NCBI GenBank assembly: GCA_041568335.1
Contig: JBFFZZ010000176.1
Coordinates: 1-6,526, forward strand
From: WVWW01 sp041568335
GTDB taxonomy: Bacteria; Acidobacteriota; Polarisedimenticolia; Polarisedimenticolales; Polarisedimenticolaceae
Direction of reading: 5' to 3'
Length of the DNA stretch: 6,526 bases
A program made the position numbers and the translations under genes. The notes under the pieces are model-generated. The model searched no databases. It saw only the letters and a program-made list of their open reading frames with translations, and was not told the origin of the DNA. Below are positions 1-5,705 of the stretch, piece by piece; positions within the stretch are counted from its first letter, which is position 1, and the number at the start of each line of letters is the position of its first letter.

Positions 1-1
1 A

Positions 2-2428
2 GGGCAGGAGTACCTGATCCGGGGGATCGGGCGGCCCGAGAGCGCGGAGGAGATCGGCGAGACCGTGGTCGTGGCCCGCGACGGCCGGCCGATTCTCGTT
101 CGCGACCTGGCGGACGTGACGATCGGGCCCGCGTTGCGCCGCGGTGAAGGATCCCACGGAGGCGAGCCCGCGGTCGTGATCGGCATCCAGAAACAGCCCG
201 GGGCGAACACGCTGGAGCTCACCCGCCGCCTGGACCTGGTCCTGGACGAGCTACAGGCGTCGCTGCCGGCCGGCATGACGATCCGGAGGAACATCTTCCG
301 TCAGGCCGATTTCATTCAGACCGCCATCCACAACCTGACGCGCGCGCTGCGCGACGGGAGCATCCTCGTCATCCTGATCGTGTTCGTCTTCCTGGCCAAC
401 TCGAGGGCCGCTTCGATCACCCTCGTGGCCATGCCCCTCTCGCTGCTCGCGGCCGTGCTGGCGATCAAGCTGACGGGAGCGACGATCAACAGCATGACGC
501 TCGGCGGGATGGCGATCGCCGTCGGTGCGATCGTCGACGATGCGATCATCGACGTCGAGAACGTCTTCCGCCGGTTGCGCGAAAACGCCGCGAAGCCGGA
601 GACGGATCGACGCCCGGTGCTGGACGTCGTCTATCGCGGCAGCAAGGAGATCCGCAGCTCGATCGTGTTCGCGACCCTCGTGATCGGATTGGTCTTCACG
701 CCGCTGTTCTTCCTCCACGGTGTCGAGGGACGTTTGTTGCGGCCGCTCGGGTTCGCCTACCTCGTCGCGTTGTTCTCCTCGTTGTTCGTCGCCCTGACCG
801 TCACTCCGGTGCTGTGCGCGCTGTTGCTGCCGAGATCGAAGGCCGTCCGGTCGGGTCACGAGCCGCGCTGGATCACCCGGCTCAAGGCGATCTATCAGCG
901 CCAGCTCGAGTGGTGCCTACCGCGGGGACGGTGGTTTCTGGCGGGCGCCGGTGTGGTGCTGGCCGGGTCTCTCGGGTCGTTCCTCTGGATGGGCCGGGCT
1001 TTCCTGCCCGAGTTCAACGAGGGCACGTTGACGATCAGCGCCGTGACGCTTCCCGGCACGAGTCTGGAGCAGTCCGACAAGCTCGGCGCGGCGGTCGAAC
1101 GGCTGCTGCTCGAGATTCCCGAGGTCACCGCGACGGCGCGGCGCACCGGCCGGGCCGAGCTCGACGAACATCTTCAGGGTGTCGAATCCGCCGAGATCGA
1201 CGTCAACCTCACGATGCGGGATCGTTCCAAGGAGGCGGTGCTCGAGGAGATCCGGGAGCGTCTCTCGCTCGTTCCGGGAACGAACGTCACGGTGGGGCAA
1301 CCGATCTCGCACCGGATCGACCACATGTTGTCGGGGACGCGGGCGAACATCGCCGTCAAGATCTTCGGTCCCGATCTCGCCGTGCTCCGTGATCTGGCGC
1401 GGGCCGTCGAGACGGCGGGAAGAACGGTCCCGGGCGCGGTCGACGTGGCCGTCGAGGCACAGGCGAACATCCCGACGGTCCGCGTGCACTTCGATCGGTC
1501 GGAGCTGGCGCGGTTCGGCTTGCCCGCGGGTGCCGCGGCCGAGGCGATGCGGACGGCGTTCGTGGGCCGCGAGGTAGGACAGGTGTTCGAGGGACAGGTC
1601 GCCTTTCCGCTGGTGGTGCGGTATCCCGACGAGGTCCAGCGGGATCTCGAATCCATTCGCCAGACTCGAATCGACACGCCGTCCGGTGCCCGTGTTCCAC
1701 TCGGAGCCGTCGCGGCCATCCGCGACGACCGCGGGCCCAACTTCATCAGCCGCGAGAACGGCCAGCGCAAGATCGTCGTCGCGGCCAACGTCGCGGGTCG
1801 GGATCTGCGCTCGGTCGTCGACGGGATCCGCCAGGCCGTCGCGGAGAACGTCGATCTGCCCACGGGTTACTCGATCGAGTACGGGGGACAGTTCGAGAGC
1901 GAGGCCGCCGCTTCCCGGCGCCTGCTTTTCCTCGGGATCACCGTCGTGATCGGCATCCTGGTGTTGCTGGCGGCGGCGTTCCGGTCGCTCGGCGATGCGG
2001 TGATCATCCTGCTCAACCTACCGTTGGCGCTCATCGGTGGAACCGCCGGGGTGTTCATCTCCGGGGGAGTACTCTCGGTCGCTTCGATCATCGGCTTCAT
2101 CGCGCTCTTCGGGATCGCCACCCGCAACGGAATCATGCTGATCTCGCACATCCGCCACCTGCTGGAAGAAGAAGGGGAGTCGTCGCTCAGCGCAGCGGTC
2201 GTTCGCGGCGCACGCGAGCGACTCGTTCCGATCCTGATGACCGCGCTGGCCTCGGGACTGGCGTTGGTGCCGCTCGCATTGTCGGGCGCGCACCCGGGGG
2301 CCGAGCTGGAGGCCCCGATGGCGGTCGTGATCCTCTTCGGGTTGCTGTCGGCGACGCTGCTCAACATGCTGATCGTGCCGATCGCCTACCTGAGGTTCAG
2401 CCGCAGGCGTCGACACCGAGCAGCGTGA
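2..2428 (+). CDS. Heavy-metal RND efflux pump, CusA/CzcA family (5' truncated by window edge)
   Basis: This is the inner-membrane proton-driven transporter subunit of a tripartite metal efflux system. The frame is open from base 2 and begins with GQEYLIRGIGR, typical of the periplasmic pore domain of CusA/CzcA proteins, so no start lies in the window. About 808 residues remain of a family normally near 1,030-1,050, so roughly the first 220-240 are missing. Visible in order are a central hydrophobic cluster (about residues 115-280 of the fragment), a second periplasmic loop with ISHRIDHMLSGTRANIAVKIFG, and a C-terminal membrane cluster ending in a basic tail (RRRRHRAA). The TM4-type motif GAIVDDAIIDVENVFRRLR (DD at 536-541) resembles the HME3-like subgroup more than CusA (VDAA) or CzcA, so Cu/Ag versus divalent-metal specificity is not assigned. 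No membrane-fusion or outer-membrane partner is in view; these are presumably upstream. It probably ends an upstream operon. Confidence 0.94.
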   Translation, partial: GQEYLIRGIGRPESAEEIGETVVVARDGRPILVRDLADVTIGPALRRGEGSHGGEPAVVIGIQKQPGANTLELTRRLDLVLDELQASLPAGMTIRRNIFRQADFIQTAIHNLTRALRDGSILVILIVFVFLANSRAASITLVAMPLSLLAAVLAIKLTGATINSMTLGGMAIAVGAIVDDAIIDVENVFRRLRENAAKPETDRRPVLDVVYRGSKEIRSSIVFATLVIGLVFTPLFFLHGVEGRLLRPLGFAYLVALFSSLFVALTVTPVLCALLLPRSKAVRSGHEPRWITRLKAIYQRQLEWCLPRGRWFLAGAGVVLAGSLGSFLWMGRAFLPEFNEGTLTISAVTLPGTSLEQSDKLGAAVERLLLEIPEVTATARRTGRAELDEHLQGVESAEIDVNLTMRDRSKEAVLEEIRERLSLVPGTNVTVGQPISHRIDHMLSGTRANIAVKIFGPDLAVLRDLARAVETAGRTVPGAVDVAVEAQANIPTVRVHFDRSELARFGLPAGAAAEAMRTAFVGREVGQVFEGQVAFPLVVRYPDEVQRDLESIRQTRIDTPSGARVPLGAVAAIRDDRGPNFISRENGQRKIVVAANVAGRDLRSVVDGIRQAVAENVDLPTGYSIEYGGQFESEAAASRRLLFLGITVVIGILVLLAAAFRSLGDAVIILLNLPLALIGGTAGVFISGGVLSVASIIGFIALFGIATRNGIMLISHIRHLLEEEGESSLSAAVVRGARERLVPILMTALASGLALVPLALSGAHPGAELEAPMAVVILFGLLSATLLNMLIVPIAYLRFSRRRRHRAA

Positions 2429-2431
2429 CAC

Positions 2432-2472
2432 AAAAAAGGGGCCGGTCTATTCGGAAAGGCATCGACGACCGG
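2432..2472 (-). terminator. Possible minus-strand hairpin plus U-run downstream of the RND gene
   Basis: CCGGTC (2442-2447) and GACCGG (2467-2472) form a perfect 6-bp inverted repeat with a 19-base loop. Read on the minus strand the hairpin is followed by CCCC and six T (complement of 2432-2437), the layout of an intrinsic terminator for leftward transcription. Read on the plus strand it has no T-run. It could stop leftward read-through from the redoxin/selenoprotein operon before it runs antisense into the RND gene. The long loop and short stem make this weak. Confidence 0.25.
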
Positions 2473-2492
2473 AAAAACGCTCGCTGGAATCC

Positions 2493-2524
2493 TTGACTCC
2501 GTAGCACGGTACCGGGTTTACGCT
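2493..2524 (+). promoter_or_regulatory. MerR-type promoter/operator 1, before the split membrane protein
   Basis: The -35 is TTGACT (2493-2498). It is followed by a degenerate dyad, TCCGTAG-CACG-GTACCGG, with the same 4-base centre as classical mer operators. With a 20-bp spacer the -10 is TACGCT (2519-2524; TAnnnT). An over-long 19-20 bp spacer carrying a dyad is the hallmark of promoters that MerR proteins activate by DNA distortion. The same TTGACTCYGTA core recurs at two other promoters in the window, one of them at merR. Expected transcription start is near 2531, the A of the proposed ATG. The right half-site matches less well than at the merR promoter. Confidence 0.75.
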
Positions 2525-2530
2525 ACGCGG

Positions 2531-2839
2531 ATGAGGATGGCCGGGACATTTCGGTTCGCCGCGCCGGGGACGCTCGAGAGGCCCGGCCCGATCGGTCGAT
2601 TCGTGAGGCTTGCGATGGGGTTGTTGATGGGCACGGTCGCCTGGCAAACGGCCACGGGGGCGGGGGTCGCCGGCTTGTCTTCCGTCGATTTCTGGTTCTG
2701 GATGCTCTTTGCGCTGCTGCTGGTGCCCTACGTCGTCAACATCGGTCTCGGAGTCACGTGGGGTGCCGGGCCGCGCCTCGTCGCCGTCGTCTCCCTCGTC
2801 GCGCCGGTCTCATGGGTTCCGGGGCTCTGCTGTCGGTGA
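2531..2839 (+). CDS. N-terminal part of a frame-shifted multi-pass membrane protein
   Basis: Read alone this gives a 102-residue product. It has a short cytoplasmic lead (LERPGPIGRFVRLAMG) and two hydrophobic segments (roughly residues 28-48 and 53-73), the second followed by PYVVNIGLGVTWGAGPRL. From memory, a PYVVNIGxGxxWG stretch occurs in longer membrane proteins that continue into HLGLSFxLAAxxATPGCEMR, and that continuation is here in another frame downstream. I therefore read this as the first half of one gene. The last ~10 residues (VSWVPGLCCR) look out of frame. The ATG at 2531 lacks a clear Shine-Dalgarno sequence but lies at the expected transcription start of the MerR-type promoter, so a leaderless message is possible; ATG 2537 is the alternative. 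The stop TGA (2837-2839) overlaps an ATG (2839-2841) in the downstream frame, so re-initiation is conceivable. Specific function is unknown. Confidence 0.65.
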   Translation: MRMAGTFRFAAPGTLERPGPIGRFVRLAMGLLMGTVAWQTATGAGVAGLSSVDFWFWMLFALLLVPYVVNIGLGVTWGAGPRLVAVVSLVAPVSWVPGLCCR

Positions 2840-3432
2840 TGGCCGCGATCATGGTCTACGTCTACGCTCACCTCGGTTTGTCGTTCGTCCTCGCCGCCGC
2901 GCTGGCCACTCCCGGCTGCGAGATGCGCGGGATTCCCCACCTCGTCGGCCTCCTTCGCGGCAGGTCCTCCGGCGAACATTACTGCCCGGGATTCATCGAT
3001 GGCCTGGATCGCTGGGAACGCGAGCGTCGCTTGCCGAAGGACCAACGGACGCCGAATCGAGCTCGCCCCGACGATTGGATCGGGAGCTGGCGCGGGGTGC
3101 TGTCGATCTACGGGATTCCCTGGCTGGCGATCCAGCTGGCCGGTAATCTCGCCGGTGCCCGGGTCGTTGCGATCATCTGGTCCGTGTCCTTCGCCTTCAT
3201 GGGTCTCGCTTGCGTGGCCAACGCGTTCCGCTCCGGACGAGTCCACTGCTGGTTCGTCGGGCCGTGGTTCCTGCTCGCGGCGGCGATCACGATCCTGCGG
3301 TTCACGGGCGCCGCAACGATTCCCTGGCCGACGATCGTGAACGCGGGCCTGCTGGGCGCGCTCCTGCTGTTCTTCGTCTCGGAGAACCTCTGGGGTAGGT
3401 ACTTCGGCCGCCGGACCTACGACACGGCCTAG
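2812..3432 (+). CDS. C-terminal part of the same membrane protein, CEMR-motif family, function unknown
   Basis: This frame is convincing protein from about 2800 onward. It has a hydrophobic helix (ALLSVMAAIMVYVYAHLGLSF), the motif ATPGCEMRGIPHL, a loop with HYCPGFIDGLDRWERER, and a second half of three or four helices. These include ACVANAFRSGRVHCWFVGP and a closing FFVSENLWGRYFGRR. Paired cysteines (PGCEM/HYCPG and LAC/VHC) suggest metal or thiol chemistry at the membrane, but that is inference. Possible starts are ATG 2812, ATG 2839 (overlapping the preceding TGA) or GTG 2758. The GTG start would add an Arg-rich stretch that looks like a shadow frame. Most likely none is native and this continues the ORF starting at 2531 after a lost base. 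The TAG stop shares bases with the stop of the convergent selenoprotein gene. A MerR-type promoter upstream makes it a candidate mercury/metal-response membrane protein. I do not recognise it as MerT, MerC, MerE or MerF. Confidence 0.75.
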   Translation: MGSGALLSVMAAIMVYVYAHLGLSFVLAAALATPGCEMRGIPHLVGLLRGRSSGEHYCPGFIDGLDRWERERRLPKDQRTPNRARPDDWIGSWRGVLSIYGIPWLAIQLAGNLAGARVVAIIWSVSFAFMGLACVANAFRSGRVHCWFVGPWFLLAAAITILRFTGAATIPWPTIVNAGLLGALLLFFVSENLWGRYFGRRTYDTA

Positions 3433-4010
3433 GGCTCGAGCAACTGCTCGATCGCACCGCGGAGCTTGTCTCCATCCAGGAATCGTTCGTCGTCACCGAG
3501 CCGGTGCATCCAGAAGGTCGGTCGCGGAGGCAAGTCGTCCCAGCGTAGGCCGGGTTCGTAGACGAAGTAGATATCCCACGCCAGGCTCCGGCCCCTCGGC
3601 AAGGTCAGGAGCCGGCCGTAAAGCTCTCCCAGGCTCCTGTCGTCGTTCCAGTAGTGGGTGACCCGAGCGTCCGGTAACAGGGCTTCCGCCTTGACTCCTT
3701 CGGCCGCGTTGTCGGATCGCAACACCGGCATCCAGACGGCGATGATCGAGAGGTCTTCGCCGGCGACCTTCTCGAGCACTTCCTCGCGCACCACACGGGC
3801 ACCCTCGATGCAGCCCGGTCACGTCGGGGACAGCAGCACCATGAGCCGGACTCGATCCGCGTTCTCGTTGAACAGCGAACGAATGTCGGGGCTTTCGCCC
3901 GATTGCGGCGTCAGCGCCGCCGATCGCATCGCGAGCTCGGCGTCGTCCGGCGCGTCCGGCGATGCGTGGACCGTCATCAGGAGCAAGACCGGCAGGACGA
4001 CACTTTTCAT
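3429..4010 (-). CDS. Secreted thioredoxin-like selenoprotein with in-frame UGA (UxxC)
   Basis: Reading through one in-frame TGA (3819-3821) gives a 193-residue protein. It starts with a signal peptide (MKSVVLPVLLLMTVHA, likely cleavage V-H-A|S). A thioredoxin-like core follows, with the redox motif LLSPTUPGCIEGARVV, where U64 and C67 form UxxC in place of CxxC. Later come a strand with IIAVWMPVL, then VTHYWNDD, AWDIYFVYEPGLRWDDLPPRPTFW and a closing helix. From memory, homologues carry SPTCxxC at this site and the same VTHxW and WDxYF motifs. Both sides of the TGA are in one frame and together make a complete domain, so a selenocysteine codon is far more likely than a stop. A hairpin follows the TGA. 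ATG 4010 begins 7 bases after the redoxin stop with only a weak AGG as ribosome site, which points to translational coupling. The alternative is a Cys-to-stop mutation making a pseudogene. The exact substrate is unknown; periplasmic thiol or metal chemistry is inferred. Confidence 0.85.
3788..3821 (-). promoter_or_regulatory. Candidate bacterial SECIS element following the UGA codon
   Basis: Immediately after the UGA the mRNA can fold in two ways. CGGGC (3817-3813) can pair with GCCCG (3800-3796), leaving a 12-base loop that contains GAGGGU. Alternatively GCAUC (3811-3807) can pair with GGUGC (3792-3788; one G-U pair) with a 14-base loop beginning with G. Bacterial SelB-binding hairpins lie within the coding region just 3' of UGA and need a G near the start of the apical loop; the second fold fits that better. 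Pairing was done by eye with no energy calculation, so the exact structure is uncertain. Confidence 0.45.
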
Positions 4011-4017
4011 GCCGCGC

Positions 4018-4917
4018 CTAGGAACCCAGTAGCTCTTGAACGGCCGAGTCGAGCGTCGCCCGATCCTTGAACCCGACCAAGCGCTTGACGAGCTTACCCT
4101 GCTCGTCGATCAGGAATGTCGAGGGGACCATGCGGCTATCGTAGCTCGCGGAGATCTCCTTACCCTCGGAGACCAGCAAGGGGTACTTCAAATCCCACTC
4201 CCAGGAGCGGGAGGCCAATTGCTCGACATCCCCGCTGTTGATGAACACCGGGAGGATCTCGAGATCCCGACCGGTGTACTTCCGCTTGAGCTCGGCGAGG
4301 ATAGGAAGGGTGTCCTGGCTGTGGTAGCAGTGCGCCGACAGGAACACCAGCGCCACGTTCGTTCCGCGATGATCCGAAAGCGAGACCGTCGTGCCCGACG
4401 TGCTCGGCAACGTGAAGTCCGGCGCAACGCGGTCGGCATACGTGGCGCCGTCCTCGGCGACTTCCTTCTCATAGAGCTCGAGCTCCTTACCGCTGGCGTT
4501 CATCAGGTTTCGGTCCACCGAGCAAGCACGATACTTGGAACAGTTTCCGCCGAACGCGGCGAGATCGACGCCTCGCCGGACCAGCTCGTTGATGACACCG
4601 GATCGGAGCTTGGACGTATCGAGCCGCTCGATCGCCTCCTGGCTCATGCCGAGCTCTCGCTCGAGGACGTCGCCGGAAACCAACGGCGATTCGCCGGACT
4701 CGATGAGACCCGCCAGGAACTCGACGACGCGTCGTTCATCCGCGGTCAGCTCGACCGCCTCTGCACTTTCGGCCGTCAGCGTCGTGGTGCAACCGGTGGA
4801 GGCCACGGGTTCCTCGACGGCCTGATCCACTCCGGCGCCGGCCGCCGCAAACCACACCAGCCCGCCGACCAGCGCGCAACACGCCCCGCTGCCACAGCAC
4901 AAACCCAGTTTCATCAT
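4018..4917 (-). CDS. Membrane-anchored redoxin (TlpA/AhpC-TSA-like) with C-Y-H-S active site
   Basis: This is a 299-residue thioredoxin-fold protein, probably periplasmic. An N-terminal hydrophobic segment (about residues 11-30, preceded by LCCGSGACC) acts as anchor or uncleaved signal. A helical middle region (50-150) follows, with a further Cys pair, GGNCSKYRACS (C126, C132). The redoxin domain starts at APDFTLPSTSG (166 on), and the active-site stretch is LSAHCYHSQDTLPIL with C197 and Ser at 200 where TlpA has its second Cys. The cis-Pro loop is MVPSTFLID (P265). A single catalytic Cys suggests peroxidase-like or monothiol chemistry rather than simple dithiol exchange, unless C126/C132 acts as resolving partner. 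I chose ATG 4917 because GGAGG (4930-4926) sits 8 bases upstream; an in-frame GTG at 4926 would overlap that site. It is the first gene of a leftward operon with the selenoprotein, divergent from merR, with its own MerR-type promoter. Confidence 0.88.
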   Translation of the reverse strand: MMKLGLCCGSGACCALVGGLVWFAAAGAGVDQAVEEPVASTGCTTTLTAESAEAVELTADERRVVEFLAGLIESGESPLVSGDVLERELGMSQEAIERLDTSKLRSGVINELVRRGVDLAAFGGNCSKYRACSVDRNLMNASGKELELYEKEVAEDGATYADRVAPDFTLPSTSGTTVSLSDHRGTNVALVFLSAHCYHSQDTLPILAELKRKYTGRDLEILPVFINSGDVEQLASRSWEWDLKYPLLVSEGKEISASYDSRMVPSTFLIDEQGKLVKRLVGFKDRATLDSAVQELLGS

Positions 4918-4925
4918 GCTCGTCA

Positions 4926-4930
4926 CCTCC
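4926..4930 (-). promoter_or_regulatory. Shine-Dalgarno site fixing the redoxin start
   Basis: Minus-strand GGAGG followed by 8 bases (TGACGAGC) then ATG at 4917. This favours ATG 4917 over the in-frame GTG at 4926, whose first base is the last G of the ribosome site itself. Confidence 0.8.
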
Positions 4931-4964
4931 GATGCCTTTCGGGCGAGGTGCCCCTCGCATGAGT

Positions 4965-4995
4965 ATCATCGACCCGGACCCAGGTACGGAGTCAA
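4965..4995 (-). promoter_or_regulatory. MerR-type promoter/operator 2, driving the redoxin-selenoprotein operon
   Basis: On the minus strand the -35 is TTGACT (4995-4990), then a 19-base spacer CCGTACCTGGGTCCGGGTC, then -10 GATGAT (4970-4965; four of six match TATAAT). The spacer holds a degenerate dyad CCGTAC-CTGG-GTCCGG with a 4-base centre, aligned with the operators at 2493 and 5024. Transcription would start near 4958, giving a leader of about 40 bases before ATG 4917. It is back-to-back with the merR promoter, with 28 bp between the two -35 hexamers, so separate MerR dimers could bind each site. Confidence 0.8.
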
Positions 4996-5023
4996 GCGGA
5001 TCCGGAGGGCAAATCGTTGTACC

Positions 5024-5055
5024 TTGACTCTGTAGGTGGGTACGGACTTCAGGAT
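5024..5055 (+). promoter_or_regulatory. MerR-type promoter/operator 3, driving merR and the GDCCVxC gene
   Basis: The -35 is TTGACT (5024-5029), followed by the dyad TCTGTAG-GTGG-GTACGGA. From memory this is very close to the Tn21/Tn501 mer operator (TTGACTCCGTAC-ATGA-GTACGGA). With a 20-bp spacer the -10 is CAGGAT (5050-5055); with 19 it is TCAGGA. The start would fall near 5062, followed by GAGGAG (5061-5066) 10 bases before ATG 5077. Placement just before merR implies autoregulation. Confidence 0.82.
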
Positions 5056-5076
5056 AGCTCGAGGAGAAGCTCGAAA

Positions 5077-5490
5077 ATGGCGACTTTCACCATCGGGGCA
5101 GTGGCGAGGCGCGCCGGGGTCGGCGTCGAGACCGTTCGGTTTTACGAGAGAGAGGGGTTGATCCCCGAGCCTCCGCGCCGCCCCTCGGGTTACCGGGATT
5201 ATCCTCCGGAAACCGTCGGGCGCATCCTGTTCATCCGGCGCGCCAAGGAGCTCGGCTTTTCGCTGAAGGAGATCCACGAGCTGCTCGAGTTCCGGGTGCA
5301 TCCCAGGCGAAGCTGCGCGCGGGTCCAGCGCAGCGCCGAAGCCAAGATCGTCGACATCGAGGGCAAGATCGCCAGCCTGCGGCGCATGCGCCGGGCCCTC
5401 AAGGATCTCTCCAAGGCGTGCGAGAACCGGACGCCGACGACCGAGTGCCCCATCCTGAGCTCCCTGAATCTGGCGCAGGGGGGGCGGTGA
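5077..5490 (+). CDS. merR: Hg(II)-type MerR transcriptional regulator
   Basis: This is a 137-residue MerR-family activator/repressor. The N-terminal winged helix-turn-helix is clear (FTIGAVARRAGVGVETVRFYE, then EGLIPEPPR and SGYRDYPPE), followed by the long dimerisation helix (AEAKIVDIEGKIASLRRM). The three metal-binding cysteines are C80 (SCARVQ), C115 (KACENR) and C124 (TECPILSSL). Their 35- and 9-residue spacing equals that of C82, C117 and C126 in Tn501 MerR, and the CPIL-xxL ending is MerR-like. PbrR-type lead sensors share the same spacing, so lead is the main alternative; mercury is favoured by residues around the cysteines. The ATG at 5077 has GAGGAG upstream. A longer reading from TTG 5017 would translate the promoter itself and is rejected. 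The gene overlaps the next by one base (TGATG) and probably controls all three MerR-type promoters in the window. Confidence 0.9.
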   Translation: MATFTIGAVARRAGVGVETVRFYEREGLIPEPPRRPSGYRDYPPETVGRILFIRRAKELGFSLKEIHELLEFRVHPRRSCARVQRSAEAKIVDIEGKIASLRRMRRALKDLSKACENRTPTTECPILSSLNLAQGGR

Positions 5491-5696
5491 TGACGGCCGA
5501 GCCCGTGGTCCTGACGTCGCTCATCACCTGTCCGCGCTGCGGGCATACCAAGATGGAGGCGATGCCCACAAACGCCTGTACCGTCTTCTACGTCTGTCAC
5601 GCCTGTCAATCAAGGCTCAAGCCGCGCCCGGGAGACTGTTGCGTGTTCTGCTCCTACGGCACGGTCAAGTGCCCGCCGATCCAGGCCGTCGACTAG
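5490..5696 (+). CDS. GDCCVxC-motif small Cys-rich protein, zinc-ribbon-like
   Basis: This is a 68-residue protein with nine cysteines. CPRC (C14, C17) and CHAC (C36, C39) form a zinc-ribbon-like four-Cys site, followed by the signature GDCCVFCSYGTVKCPPIQ (C50, C51, C54, C61). From memory the family is known as GDCCVxC domain-containing (seleno)protein, in which some members carry selenocysteine within the signature; here all positions are Cys codons. Its biochemical role is not established. It has no signal peptide and so is likely cytoplasmic. The ATG overlaps the merR stop codon (TGATG at 5488-5492), so the two are co-transcribed and probably translationally coupled. Clustered thiols and merR co-expression suggest a soft-metal chaperone, scavenger or transfer protein, which is inference. 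Its stop is 9 bases from the convergent HtrA stop. Confidence 0.88.
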   Translation: MTAEPVVLTSLITCPRCGHTKMEAMPTNACTVFYVCHACQSRLKPRPGDCCVFCSYGTVKCPPIQAVD

Positions 5697-5705
5697 CTCG
5701 CGCTC

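Noticed and set aside
2837..2839. TGA ending the first membrane-protein ORF as a second selenocysteine codon
   Set aside because: Reading on in that frame gives no sensible protein; the homologous continuation is in the -1 frame, so a frameshift explains it better.
3690..3715. TTGACTCC inside the selenoprotein gene resembling a MerR -35
   Set aside because: It is not followed by the GTA half-site, dyad or a plausible -10 and no gene starts nearby; chance match in coding sequence.
3429..3794. Separate 121-residue gene starting at GTG 3794
   Set aside because: It lacks a ribosome site and starts in the middle of a thioredoxin-like domain; it is the downstream half of the UGA-containing gene.
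4036..4962. Long plus-strand ORF (308 codons) opposite the redoxin gene
   Set aside because: It mirrors a well-supported redoxin on the minus strand and its translation has no recognisable fold; high-GC antisense shadow.
5017..5076. Upstream TTG start extending merR by 20 residues
   Set aside because: It would translate the promoter and operator, and ATG 5077 has a good ribosome site and matches the normal MerR N-terminus.
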